From assembly GCF_001399685.1 (NCBI RefSeq), contig NZ_JTHN01000093.1:1-45870 (forward strand): a stretch of DNA of 45,870 bases. The letters run 5' to 3'. The stretch comes from Paenibacillus sp. A3. Lineage in GTDB: Bacteria > Bacillota > Bacilli > Paenibacillales > NBRC-103111. Below are positions 16,257-24,435 of this stretch, piece after piece. Within the stretch, counting starts at the first letter, position 1. Every line of letters starts with the position of its first letter. The notes beneath the pieces are model-generated. The model did no database searches, was not told the origin of the DNA, and worked only from the letters and a program-made list of their open reading frames with translations. The translations under genes and the position numbers were made by a program.

Positions 16257-16291
16257 GCTGACGCGGTTACGAACCGACGTCAGCTTTTTTT
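16257..16291 (+). terminator. Rho-independent terminator
   Basis: GCTGACG at 16257-16263 pairs with CGTCAGC at 16278-16284, with inner pairing CGGTT/AACCG, then seven T to 16291. It closes the 15092-16180 unit. Confidence 0.85.
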
Positions 16292-16333
16292 ATGAGGCAT
16301 CGCGGCAAGCGGTCTGCAACCATAGAAAAACGA

Positions 16334-16363
16334 TTGACTTCAAGCTGGAATCGATGGTAATAT
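16334..16363 (+). promoter_or_regulatory. Candidate promoter of the opp operon
   Basis: TTGACT at 16334-16339 (5/6), 18-bp spacer, TAATAT at 16358-16363. It would give a leader of about 205 nt before oppA. The 16292-16577 stretch is AT-rich compared with its surroundings and holds no gene that I can support. Confidence 0.45.
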
Positions 16364-16577
16364 CTTCATTACATTACTAACACGAGGGTAATAAAATATC
16401 AAAATGTAATCGCTTTACTAATCATTTTATGAGATTTACTTCTTTAAAAACACGGTTTTCCTATTGTTTTATTAACGACAGTGGAGAAAATAAAGAGAAA
16501 GGAGCAGGCATACGTCATTTTAGTTTGGAAGCGCAAACAGGAAAAATTATTAAAGAATCAATCCGGAGGCGTGTTGC

Positions 16578-18230
16578 ATGAAAAAATGGGCATTTTGTTT
16601 CGTTAGCTTATTGCTAATATTCAGCGTGATGTTGTCCGGCTGCAATTTTACCGGCGAAACTCCCCAAGGCGCGGAATCGCCAAGCGGCCAAAGCTCCTTG
16701 AAAGACGGGGAGCAGCCGTCAAGCGGAAAAGCAATCACCTTATCCGTGGAAACGGAGATTACGGATTTGAACCAATTTTCCGCATCCGACAATGTTGCCT
16801 TCGCCATTCTGAACAACGTCAACGAAGGGCTGTACCGTCTGGACCCCAAAAACGTGCCGCAGCCGGCGATGGCCAAAGAGGTCGATATTTCCAAAGACGG
16901 ATTAACGTACACCTTTACGCTGCGCGATGGCGTGAAATGGAGCAACGGCAGCCCGGTGACGGCGGCGGATTTCAAATTTGCATGGCTCGGCTCGATGAAG
17001 CCGGAAACGTCGCTCAGCGGGTACGCCTTTATTTTGACGGATTATATTGAAGGCGGGGCGGAGTACGCCGAAGGCAAAGCGGCCGATGTTTCCGGTATTG
17101 TGGTGAAGGATGACAAGACGCTCGCGGTCAAGCTGAAAAATCCGACGCCTTTTTTCCTCCGCCTGGTTTCCTTTATTCCGTATTACCCGTTGAACGAAAA
17201 ATTCGTGAAGGAAAAAGGAAAAGACTTCGCGCTGAAATCGGAAAATATGCTGTACAACGGGCCTTTCGTGCTCACCCAATTCGATCCGGCCGGCGGCGCG
17301 GTATTGGAGAAAAACCCGAATTACTGGGACAACGGCTCAGTGAAGCTGGATAAAGTCAATATTAAAGTGGTGAAAGAAATGAACACCGCTTTGAACTTGT
17401 ATAAGGTCGGGGAGCTGGATCGGGTGAATTTGTCGTCTGCTGATGTGAGCGCTAACAAAACGAGTCCCGAATTCGGCTCCGACATCGAATTTGCGACGAC
17501 CTACCTGCAATTCAACTTGAAAGCCGACGACGTATCCAACCCAAACATTCGGAAAGCGCTTCAATTGGCCTATGACAGCAAGGTTCTGGAGCAGCTTTTG
17601 AATAACGGATCGAAGGGAGCCGTAGGATTGATCCCCGATCTTATGAACGGAGCGGGCGGCAAGTCGTTCCGCGATATGCAGGGAAAGGTGATTGCGCCGG
17701 ACGCCGCCAAGGCCAAGGAGCTGTGGGCTCAAGGGATGAAAGAGCTCGGTCACACGCCGAAAATCAAGCTGCTGGTGTTGGATGATACGGTGAATAAAGA
17801 TGTCGGCACGTTCCTGCAAAGCGAATTCAAGAAAAATCTCGGCGCGGAGATTGAGATCGAGTCGATGCCAAAGAAGGCCCGCAACAAGCTGATGGACGAC
17901 AGCAGCTATCAGATGGCTGTCACCGCTTGGGGAGCCGATTACGACGACGCCATGACGTATCTGGATCTCTGGGTCAATCACACGCCTTATCGCGGGAACT
18001 ACAACAATCCGAAGTACGACCGTCTGATTGCGGAAGCCAAGAAGGAAGCCGACGAAGCGAAGCGCGCGGAAATGCTGCTGCAGGCGGAAAAAATATTAGT
18101 CGGCGAGGACGCCGTCGTGGCGCCGTTATTTTATAAAGGCCACGCCTTCCTCCAGAAAAAAAATATCGAGGGACTTGTTTACCATCCCTATGGCGCGTCG
18201 TGGGATTTCAAATTTGCGGCCAAAAAATAA
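16578..18230 (+). CDS. oppA: Oligopeptide ABC transporter substrate-binding lipoprotein
   Basis: A 550-residue solute-binding protein (SBP family 5) that captures peptides outside the membrane and delivers them to the OppBC channel. The N-terminal signal ends in lipobox LSGC with C22 as lipidation site. Family segments include NNVNEGLYRLD, the SKDGLTYTFTLRDGVKWSNG strand (the SBP5 signature region), and FAWLGSMKPET. Length matches OppA/MppA proteins. GGAGG at 16564-16568 precedes the ATG. It heads the operon oppA-B-C-D-pepV; a hairpin after its stop may keep its transcript level above that of the permease genes. Confidence 0.93.
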   Translation: MKKWAFCFVSLLLIFSVMLSGCNFTGETPQGAESPSGQSSLKDGEQPSSGKAITLSVETEITDLNQFSASDNVAFAILNNVNEGLYRLDPKNVPQPAMAKEVDISKDGLTYTFTLRDGVKWSNGSPVTAADFKFAWLGSMKPETSLSGYAFILTDYIEGGAEYAEGKAADVSGIVVKDDKTLAVKLKNPTPFFLRLVSFIPYYPLNEKFVKEKGKDFALKSENMLYNGPFVLTQFDPAGGAVLEKNPNYWDNGSVKLDKVNIKVVKEMNTALNLYKVGELDRVNLSSADVSANKTSPEFGSDIEFATTYLQFNLKADDVSNPNIRKALQLAYDSKVLEQLLNNGSKGAVGLIPDLMNGAGGKSFRDMQGKVIAPDAAKAKELWAQGMKELGHTPKIKLLVLDDTVNKDVGTFLQSEFKKNLGAEIEIESMPKKARNKLMDDSSYQMAVTAWGADYDDAMTYLDLWVNHTPYRGNYNNPKYDRLIAEAKKEADEAKRAEMLLQAEKILVGEDAVVAPLFYKGHAFLQKKNIEGLVYHPYGASWDFKFAAKK

Positions 18231-18240
18231 CAATGAATCA

Positions 18241-18266
18241 GGAGAGGAAGCGGGTTCTTTCTCTCC
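18241..18266 (+). terminator. Hairpin between oppA and oppB, possible attenuator or mRNA stabiliser
   Basis: GGAGAGGAAG (18241-18250) pairs with CTTTCTCTCC (18257-18266), one G-U, 6-nt loop, followed by a short pyrimidine run rather than a real T-tract. Such hairpins after the binding-protein gene often set a higher level for it. Confidence 0.5.
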
Positions 18267-18323
18267 TTTCCTGTAGGCCGACGTGGCGCGAAGGTGTGAA
18301 GATCGGTACAAAGAGGTGCAGGA

Positions 18324-19259
18324 ATGAAAAAATATATCGCCATTCGGGCTGTGTACATCTTGATCACGCTGTGGATCATTGCGACGTTGACGTTTTTTCT
18401 CATGAAGCAGCTGCCGGGATCGCCGTTTGACGAAGAAAAATTGGCTTTGCTGCCGGCTACGGCGAAAGCAGAGATCTACGCCAAATACAGCCTGGATCAG
18501 CCGGTGTGGAAGCAGTATGTGCATTATATGGGCAATTTGGCGCGGGCCGACTTGGGTACTTCCTTTTTTTATAAAGGCCGGCCGGTGCTGGACATTATGT
18601 TGAACCGCCTTGTCCCATCTGCGCTCATCGGCGTCCAGGCAATTGTACTCGGGGTTGCGCTCGGTCTGATCCTCGGAGTGGTTGCGGCGCTGCGCCATAA
18701 TACGCTGTGGGATGCGGTCACGATGTTCATTGCGGTGATCGGGGTCTCGATTCCCAACTTCGTCTTTGCCGCATTGCTGCAGTATTATGTCGGGATGAAA
18801 TGGGGGCTGCTGCCGGTTGCCTTTTGGAAAAGCTATTCCAGCTCCATCATGCCCTCCATTGCGCTATCGCTGATCGTCATCGCGCTGATCGCCCGCTTTG
18901 TCCGCAACGAAATGCTGGAAGTATTGCAGCAGGACTATATCGTACTGGCGAAAGCCAAAGGGCTCAGCCCGTTCGCCATCGTATGGAAGCATGCGATCCG
19001 CAATGCGCTGATTCCCGTCATCACGATTCTGGGTCCCATCACCGTGAACATTTTGACCGGTTCGCTGGTCATTGAAAGCATATTTAGCGTACCGGGGATC
19101 GGTAGCCTGTTTGTCGATGCCATCAAAATGAACGATTATACCACGATTATGGGCGTTACGATTTTTTACAGCGCGTTTTTTGTGCTGATTGTGCTGATCG
19201 TCGATCTGCTGTACCGGGTCATTGACCCGAGAATCCGTCTGGCGGGAGGGGAGAAGTGA
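18324..19259 (+). CDS. oppB: Oligopeptide ABC transporter permease
   Basis: A 311-residue inner-membrane permease with about six transmembrane helices. The N-terminus (KKYIAIRAVYILITLWIIATLTFFLMKQLPG) and the ATPase-coupling EAA-like loop (DYIVLAKAKGLSPFAIVWKHAIRNALIPVIT) are hallmarks of the OppB/DppB family. The C-terminus ends with LLYRVIDPRIRL, also typical. It overlaps or abuts oppC at GTG/ATG within the GTGACTATG sequence, showing tight coupling. With OppC it forms the peptide channel driven by OppD. Confidence 0.94.
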   Translation: MKKYIAIRAVYILITLWIIATLTFFLMKQLPGSPFDEEKLALLPATAKAEIYAKYSLDQPVWKQYVHYMGNLARADLGTSFFYKGRPVLDIMLNRLVPSALIGVQAIVLGVALGLILGVVAALRHNTLWDAVTMFIAVIGVSIPNFVFAALLQYYVGMKWGLLPVAFWKSYSSSIMPSIALSLIVIALIARFVRNEMLEVLQQDYIVLAKAKGLSPFAIVWKHAIRNALIPVITILGPITVNILTGSLVIESIFSVPGIGSLFVDAIKMNDYTTIMGVTIFYSAFFVLIVLIVDLLYRVIDPRIRLAGGEK

Positions 19260-19261
19260 CT

Positions 19262-20191
19262 ATGCTGAATTACGAATCTCGGGAGCTCGACCGCTTGTTC
19301 GTCTCGACCACCGTCGATCCCCACGAAAGCGAGAGCGTATCCGGCCCTCCCTTGAACGCGTTTCAGGAAAGCTGGCGGCGGCTGCGCCAAAACCGCGGAG
19401 CGCTCGTGAGTCTGTATCTTCTTCTTTTCCTCGGTCTCATGGCCGTGGCTGGCCCTTGGATGAGCCATTATACGTACTTCGATACGAATTACAGCGCCGC
19501 TTACCAAGGGCCGAACGCCGATCATTGGCTCGGCACGGATAAGTTCGGACGAGACCAGTGGGTCCGAATTTGGCAGGGCACGCGGATCTCGCTGCTTATC
19601 GCCCTGCTGGCGGCGGCGCTGGATCTGTGCATCGGCGTCGCGTACGGGGCCGTCTCGGCGCTGCTCGGCGGCAGAACGGATACGATCATGCAGCGGATCA
19701 TTGAGATTTTGGTCAGCGTGCCGAGCCTGATTGTCGTCATTCTGCTGATGATGGCGATGAAGCCGGGCATTTTCACGATCATTGTGGCGATGGTCATAAC
19801 CGGCTGGGTCAACATGGCCCGATTGGTACGGGCGCAAATTTTGAAGCTGAAAGAGCAGGAATTCGTGCTGGCCGCCCGTACGCTGGGGGCAAGCAACTCG
19901 CGTCTGATCTTGACACATCTCGTTCCGAACACGGTCGGAGTCATTGTCATCAATACGATGTTTACGATTCCTTCGGCGATTTTTACGGAAGCGTTCCTCA
20001 GCTTTATCGGTCTGGGGCTGCAGGAACCCATGGCTTCGCTCGGCGTGCTCATCAATACGGGGTACCAATCGCTAAACACGAACTACTATTTGCTCCTGTT
20101 TCCGGCTTTGATCATTATTGTGATCATGGTGGGCTTCAATATATTGGCCGACGGATTGCGAGATGCTCTGGACCCCAGAATGCGCAAATAG
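19262..20191 (+). CDS. oppC: Oligopeptide ABC transporter permease
   Basis: A 309-residue permease partner of OppB. It has the family's N-terminal cytoplasmic extension and first helix (LVSLYLLLFLGLMAVAGPWM), the HWLGTDKFGRD signature strongly typical of OppC/DppC, and the coupling loop EFVLAARTLGASNSRLILTHLVPNT. The ATG at 19262 is preferred to the GTG at 19256, which overlaps the oppB stop and lies too close to the purine-rich GGGAGGGGAG at 19243-19252. The C-terminus DGLRDALDPRMRK is canonical. Confidence 0.94.
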   Translation: MLNYESRELDRLFVSTTVDPHESESVSGPPLNAFQESWRRLRQNRGALVSLYLLLFLGLMAVAGPWMSHYTYFDTNYSAAYQGPNADHWLGTDKFGRDQWVRIWQGTRISLLIALLAAALDLCIGVAYGAVSALLGGRTDTIMQRIIEILVSVPSLIVVILLMMAMKPGIFTIIVAMVITGWVNMARLVRAQILKLKEQEFVLAARTLGASNSRLILTHLVPNTVGVIVINTMFTIPSAIFTEAFLSFIGLGLQEPMASLGVLINTGYQSLNTNYYLLLFPALIIIVIMVGFNILADGLRDALDPRMRK

Positions 20192-20239
20192 CTAAAGCGT
20201 TATGAAGCTGTGAACGAGAGAACAAGGAGCGATACGAGG

Positions 20240-21259
20240 ATGGAGAAAATTCTGGAAGTCAAGGACCTGGAAATTTCGTTCCAGAGCTACAAGGGGGAAA
20301 TCAAGGCCGTCCGCGGGGTCAGCTTCGAACTGGCAACAGGGGAGACCTTGGCCATCGTCGGGGAATCCGGCTCAGGGAAGTCGGTCACGTCTAAAGGCAT
20401 CATGCGTTTGCTGCCGCATCCGTTCGGGAAGATCAAGAACGGGAAGCTTTTGTTAGCGGGCGAAGACTTGATGGAACGCTCGGATAAGCAAATGCGGGAC
20501 ATTCGCGGGGCCGAAATTTCGATGATCTTCCAAGACCCGATGACGTCTCTCAATCCGACGATGACGGTAGGAAGTCAACTCATGGAAGGCTTAATGCAGC
20601 ACCGGAAGCTAGGCAAATCGGAAGCGGCGGAGATCGCGCTGGAGCTGCTGAAGCAGGTCGGCGTCCCCAACCCGCAAGTGCGGATGAAGCAATACCCGCA
20701 CCAATTTTCCGGGGGCATGCGGCAGCGTGTGGTGATTGCCATTGCGCTCGCCTGCAATCCGAAGGTGCTGATCGCGGATGAGCCTACCACGGCGCTGGAC
20801 GTCACGATTCAAGCGCAAATTCTGGACTTATTGAAGGAGCTGCAGCGGGAAAAGGGGACGTCCATTATTCTCATTACGCATGATTTGGGAGTCGTCGCCA
20901 ATATCGCTCATCGGGTGGCCGTCATGTATGCCGGGCAAATTGTCGAGACCGGAACGGCGGACGAAATCTTTGTTGATCCGAAGCATCCGTATACTTGGGG
21001 CCTGCTCTCCTCCATGCCGAAAATCCACGAGCATACCGAAGCGCTGCTGAGCATCCCCGGGACGCCGCCCGATCTGATTCATATGCCGGCCGGCTGCACT
21101 TTTGCCGCCCGATGTCCTTATGTCATGGAAGTGTGCCGGGCTTTGCCGCCGAGATCGACGGCGATCACGGGGACCCATCAGGCCGCTTGCTGGCTGTTGG
21201 ACGAGAGAGCCCCGCGTATTCAGCCCCCGCAAGGTGTGGCGGGGAGAGCTGCGCGATGA
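20240..21259 (+). CDS. oppD: Oligopeptide ABC transporter ATP-binding protein
   Basis: A 339-residue ABC ATPase. Walker A is GESGSGKS at 41-48, the signature motif FSGGM at about 156-160, Walker B VLIADE at about 176-181, and the C-terminal oligopeptide-specific extension has SSMPKIHEHTEALLSIPGTPP and the cysteine-rich AGCTFAARCPYVMEVC. The ATG at 20240 follows AAGGAG (20224-20229). A second ATPase, OppF, usually follows OppD; here a dipeptidase gene follows instead. OppD may work as a homodimer or borrow an OppF from elsewhere. Confidence 0.94.
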   Translation: MEKILEVKDLEISFQSYKGEIKAVRGVSFELATGETLAIVGESGSGKSVTSKGIMRLLPHPFGKIKNGKLLLAGEDLMERSDKQMRDIRGAEISMIFQDPMTSLNPTMTVGSQLMEGLMQHRKLGKSEAAEIALELLKQVGVPNPQVRMKQYPHQFSGGMRQRVVIAIALACNPKVLIADEPTTALDVTIQAQILDLLKELQREKGTSIILITHDLGVVANIAHRVAVMYAGQIVETGTADEIFVDPKHPYTWGLLSSMPKIHEHTEALLSIPGTPPDLIHMPAGCTFAARCPYVMEVCRALPPRSTAITGTHQAACWLLDERAPRIQPPQGVAGRAAR

Positions 21260-21302
21260 ATGGTTTGCAGGGCGCAAGACCATGAAAGGGGAAAAGGTAA
21301 AG

Positions 21303-22754
21303 GTGAAATCAATCAACTGGACCGAGGAAGTGTGGGCAAGGAAAGAAGCGCTGCTGAGCGACCTTGCGGAGCTGCTCAAAATCCCGAGCGTTAAAGATGT
21401 AAGCACCAGCGAGGCGGGCAAGCCGATGGGGCGGGAGATCGCCCGGGCGTTGGAGTTGATGCTGGGGCTTGCGGAGCGTGAACAGTGGCGGACGTGCAAC
21501 TTGGACGGCTACGCAGGCTATGCGGAATACGGCCCTGCCGAGAGCGCCGATTATATCGGCGTGCTGTGTCATCTGGACGTTGTCCCGGCGCCCGGATCAT
21601 GGACTTCTCCGCCGTTCGAACCGGAGGTCCGCGACGGAAAATTGTATGCGCGCGGAGCGATCGACGACAAAGGGCCGACGATGGCCGCATTTTATGCGAT
21701 GAAAATCGTCAAGGAACTGGGCCTTCCGCTGAAGCATCGGGTACGGATCATCTTCGGCACGGACGAGGAGCATACGATGAGCTGCATGGAATATTACCGT
21801 CGCGTTGAGAAGATGCCGGTGGCCGGGTTCGCACCGGATGCGGATTTTCCGATCATTCATGCGGAAAAGGGGCAGATCAATACGAGAATCGTCCTGCAGA
21901 AAAGCGGCGATGCCGGCGAACAAGAGGGAACGGGACAAGGGATTGTGGAATTAGTTTCCTTTCATTCCGGGAGTGCGGCGAATATGGTTCCCGCATCGGC
22001 GGAAGCTGCGGTGACCGGAGAGCTTTCGCTCCTCGCGGCGTTGGCCGGGCAATTTAGCGATTATTGCAGTGGAAATCGTCTGAAAGGCACGGCGTCCGTT
22101 CAAGATGGGACGCTCGTCTTGACTTTGCAAGGGAAGGCTGCGCACGGCATGGAGCCGCAGTTAGGCGTGAACGCCGGGCTCAAGCTCGTTCATTTTCTGA
22201 GGGATTACGATTTTCAGCCCGATGCGCAGCATTTTATCGCCTGCTTGGACGAATATTTTTACGACGATCCTGCGGGGCGGAGCATCGGGATCGATTGCGA
22301 AGACGAGATTATGGGGCCGTTGACGGTGAATGTGGGGATTATGCGGTATGCGGCTTCGTCGGAACCTTCGTTTGCTTACCTCAATATCAGGTTTCCGCTT
22401 GTGGCGGATGAGCTGCGGCACGTCGAGACCATTCGCGACAAGGTCGGGAGGTACCGTTTTACCATGGAGCCGCCGATTCTGAAAAAGCCGCATCATGTGG
22501 CAAAAGACCATCCGATGATCGCAGCGCTTCAGGCCATTTACCATGAAGAAACCTCGCTGGAGCCGGAATTGCTCACGACCGGCGGAGGCACATATGCCAG
22601 CTTCCTGGATAACGGCGTCGCGTTCGGCGCGTTGTTTCCGGGAAAAGAAAACGTTGCTCATCAGACGGACGAATATATTGAGATCGACGATCTGCTCAAA
22701 GCGGCCGTCATTTATGCCAGAGCGATTTATGAGCTGGCTAATTTGGATTTTTAA
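21303..22754 (+). CDS. pepV: PepV-like M20 metallodipeptidase
   Basis: A 483-residue zinc dipeptidase of family M20 (PepV/Xaa-His type), which would cleave di- or tripeptides brought in by the Opp system. The metal site is clear: H in CHLDVVPAPG, D in ARGAIDDKGP, and the glutamates of GTDEEHTMSC; the MPVAGFAPDADFP and AHGMEPQLGVNAG segments are also typical. The frame is open back to 21102, overlapping oppD. I prefer the GTG at 21303 because Bacillus relatives begin just before an I-N-W motif (VKSINWTEEV here) and AAAGGGGAAAAGG lies immediately upstream. ATG at 21282 is an alternative. Last gene of the operon. Confidence 0.88.
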   Translation: MKSINWTEEVWARKEALLSDLAELLKIPSVKDVSTSEAGKPMGREIARALELMLGLAEREQWRTCNLDGYAGYAEYGPAESADYIGVLCHLDVVPAPGSWTSPPFEPEVRDGKLYARGAIDDKGPTMAAFYAMKIVKELGLPLKHRVRIIFGTDEEHTMSCMEYYRRVEKMPVAGFAPDADFPIIHAEKGQINTRIVLQKSGDAGEQEGTGQGIVELVSFHSGSAANMVPASAEAAVTGELSLLAALAGQFSDYCSGNRLKGTASVQDGTLVLTLQGKAAHGMEPQLGVNAGLKLVHFLRDYDFQPDAQHFIACLDEYFYDDPAGRSIGIDCEDEIMGPLTVNVGIMRYAASSEPSFAYLNIRFPLVADELRHVETIRDKVGRYRFTMEPPILKKPHHVAKDHPMIAALQAIYHEETSLEPELLTTGGGTYASFLDNGVAFGALFPGKENVAHQTDEYIEIDDLLKAAVIYARAIYELANLDF

Positions 22755-22755
22755 T

Positions 22756-22825
22756 CATATTCGCCTGCGTTTTCCTTTCGTAGCATTCGGAGCTACGTAT
22801 GGATCGCAGGCGAATGTGCGTTTTT
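22756..22825 (+). terminator. Branched terminator of the opp operon
   Basis: A 14-bp outer stem pairs 22756-22769 with 22805-22818 (one G-U), enclosing an inner CGTAGC/GCTACG hairpin, followed by TTTTT at 22821-22825. Confidence 0.7.
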
Positions 22826-22910
22826 GGACGAACCTCCTCGCCTCCTAATCCATCGAACGAAAAAGCCCTTCTGCGATGCCAACATTTCCAAACTTAACCC
22901 CCGACATCCG

Positions 22911-22933
22911 ATACCGGTTATTTGCGGTATAAT
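22911..22933 (+). promoter_or_regulatory. Candidate -10 box with overlapping inverted repeat upstream of the ECF sigma gene
   Basis: Perfect TATAAT at 22928-22933. ATACCG (22911-22916) and CGGTAT (22925-22930) form an inverted repeat with 8-bp spacing that overlaps the -10, a possible operator. The ATG is about 95 bp further downstream. Confidence 0.35.
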
Positions 22934-23028
22934 AAACTTTTTAACGCGAAATATTTTTTATCATTTCCAGTGAACCTTATGGAGCGACGGAGCCAATACA
23001 TCGTGTATACAATTTCGGGGGGCCTCCA

Positions 23029-23619
23029 ATGGATAACGAACAACTGAACGTCTGGCTTGACCGGCTGATCGACGGGGATCCAGACGCTTTTGAAGTGATT
23101 TACGGCATGACCAAGAACAAAGTGTATGCGACCGTGGCGGCGTTGGTGGCTCATCCCGCCGATGTCAACGACATTGTGAGCGAGATTTATTATCAGCTGT
23201 GGCGGGCTTTGCCGGGCTACGACCGCACGCGTCCTTTTTTGTTCTGGCTCAACGGGATCGTCCTTCGGCAAATAAGCAGCTGGCGGCGGCAGCTTTGGAG
23301 AAGATTCCGTTTGCTTGAGAAAAAAAACCGTTTGAGCGTGGAGCAGCATGTGGAACGGCCGGAGGAACCAGTGCTGGAGAACGAAGCGCAAAGAGAAATG
23401 CAGCACCTGATCAATCAACTGCCGTTCAAGCTGCGCATCGTGATTATATACCGCTTTTACTATGATTTTTCGCACGAGCAGGTAGCGGAGCTCCTGCAAA
23501 TTCCGCTCGGCACGGTCAAATCCAGAAATCATCTGGCCTTGAAGCAGCTGCGCAAATGGTTGGACACTCAAGCAAATGAGGAGGCTGGTTCCGAACATGT
23601 CAATCTCGGACGAAATTAA
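23029..23619 (+). CDS. ECF-type RNA polymerase sigma factor
   Basis: A 196-residue extracytoplasmic-function sigma factor. Region 2 spans about 5-75 (DPDAFEVIYGMTKNKVYATV, then DIVSEIYYQLWRALPGYD, which binds core polymerase and the -10). Region 4 spans about 115-185 (LINQLPFKLRIVIIYRFYYDFSHEQVAELLQIPLGTVKSRNHLALKQLRKWL) with a clear helix-turn-helix. GGGGGG lies just before the ATG. It overlaps the downstream gene by 23 bp. The stimulus is unknown; the pair resembles Bacillus/Paenibacillus sigma modules coupled to a DUF4179 membrane protein. Confidence 0.9.
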   Translation: MDNEQLNVWLDRLIDGDPDAFEVIYGMTKNKVYATVAALVAHPADVNDIVSEIYYQLWRALPGYDRTRPFLFWLNGIVLRQISSWRRQLWRRFRLLEKKNRLSVEQHVERPEEPVLENEAQREMQHLINQLPFKLRIVIIYRFYYDFSHEQVAELLQIPLGTVKSRNHLALKQLRKWLDTQANEEAGSEHVNLGRN

Positions 23620-24400
23620 ACAATCGCTGACGGAGCAATTCGACAAGACGCAAGTTCCGGAAGACGTCGATCGGCGGGTAAGACAATCTTTCGTACAATT
23701 TCATGAGAAAAAGGAGAACAAGAAAATGAAAAAAACGATCATCGCTTTCAGTATTGCGGCAGCCGTATTAATCCCGACAGGCGCTTATTCGCTCACCAGC
23801 TCTTATTTTGCTAAGGATCAGGCGGACATCAACGGATTGGTCGGCAGCGGGGTAAAACGCGCGGTGTCCGAAGGGCTGTCGGTGCCGATCGACCGTAAAA
23901 TAACGGATCAAGGCATTACGATACATTTTAAAGAAGTGTATGTCGAGGATACCAAGGTTCTGCTTCATTACCGGATCGAGAAGCAAGATGGCGCGCTCGT
24001 TCCTTGGGAATTTGATACGACCGGGCTGCAGGTCATTTCCGACGGGAAGAAAGACGGCAAACAGGTGGACAATCCGACCTACCAGGAACCGGGTGTGGAA
24101 GGTTTCAGCCGGCTTAACTTTATCGGTACGGAACGGAAAGAACAACTTCCGTTTCGCCTGACCGATGCGGCGGGCAAAGAAATCGAGACGGGCATTGCGG
24201 ACAAGGATCAGCCGGAAGGGGTGATTGCCTTCGTGACGAGCGGCGGTGCTTTGCCGCAAACGATTAAGCTTAATGTGGATATCGACCGCATCGGCAAAAC
24301 CAAAGGGAGCTGGAAGGGGGATATCGCCATCGATCAAAGCAAGGCCAAGCAGGCCACCGAAGCGGCCAAGGCCAAGCAGGCTACCGAAGCGGCTCGTTAA
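23597..24400 (+). CDS. DUF4179-like membrane protein, probable anti-sigma or sensor partner
   Basis: A 267-residue protein with an N-terminal cytoplasmic part of about 45 residues, one transmembrane segment (TIIAFSIAAAVLIPTGAYSL) and a C-terminal extracytoplasmic domain. Features such as SVPIDRKITDQGITIHFKEVYVEDTKVLLHYRI are typical of DUF4179, which in sporeformers is usually next to an ECF sigma gene. By family context it is a likely negative regulator, but no anti-sigma motif such as a zinc-binding HxxxCxxC is seen. ATG at 23597 has GAGGAGG 12 bp upstream; an upstream ATG at 23576 has none. The C-terminus contains a 27-bp tandem duplication (24341-24394). Confidence 0.78.
   Translation: MSISDEIKQSLTEQFDKTQVPEDVDRRVRQSFVQFHEKKENKKMKKTIIAFSIAAAVLIPTGAYSLTSSYFAKDQADINGLVGSGVKRAVSEGLSVPIDRKITDQGITIHFKEVYVEDTKVLLHYRIEKQDGALVPWEFDTTGLQVISDGKKDGKQVDNPTYQEPGVEGFSRLNFIGTERKEQLPFRLTDAAGKEIETGIADKDQPEGVIAFVTSGGALPQTIKLNVDIDRIGKTKGSWKGDIAIDQSKAKQATEAAKAKQATEAAR
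24341..24394 (+). repeat. 27-bp tandem repeat, two copies, within the coding region
   Basis: Units 24341-24367 and 24368-24394 differ at only two bases, both silent. They encode KAKQATEAA twice at the C-terminus of the DUF4179-like protein. Confidence 0.85.
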
Positions 24401-24405
24401 GCAAT

Positions 24406-24435
24406 AGGGGTAGGGGGAATTTTCCTCCTACCCCT
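24406..24435. terminator. Hairpin terminator between convergent genes
   Basis: AGGGGTAGGGGGAA (24406-24419) pairs with TTCCTCCTACCCCT (24422-24435) with one mismatch. It lies between the DUF4179 gene and the VWA gene and covers the VWA stop codon (24428-24430). Confidence 0.6.

Noticed and set aside
16192-16380. 62-codon frame after the DUF3900-like gene
   Set aside because: It spans the terminator at 16257-16291 and lacks a ribosome site.
22971-22976. TGAACC as ECF-type -35 for sigma autoregulation
   Set aside because: No CGTA/CGTC-like -10 at 16-17 bp; the nearest CGTG is 25 bp away.
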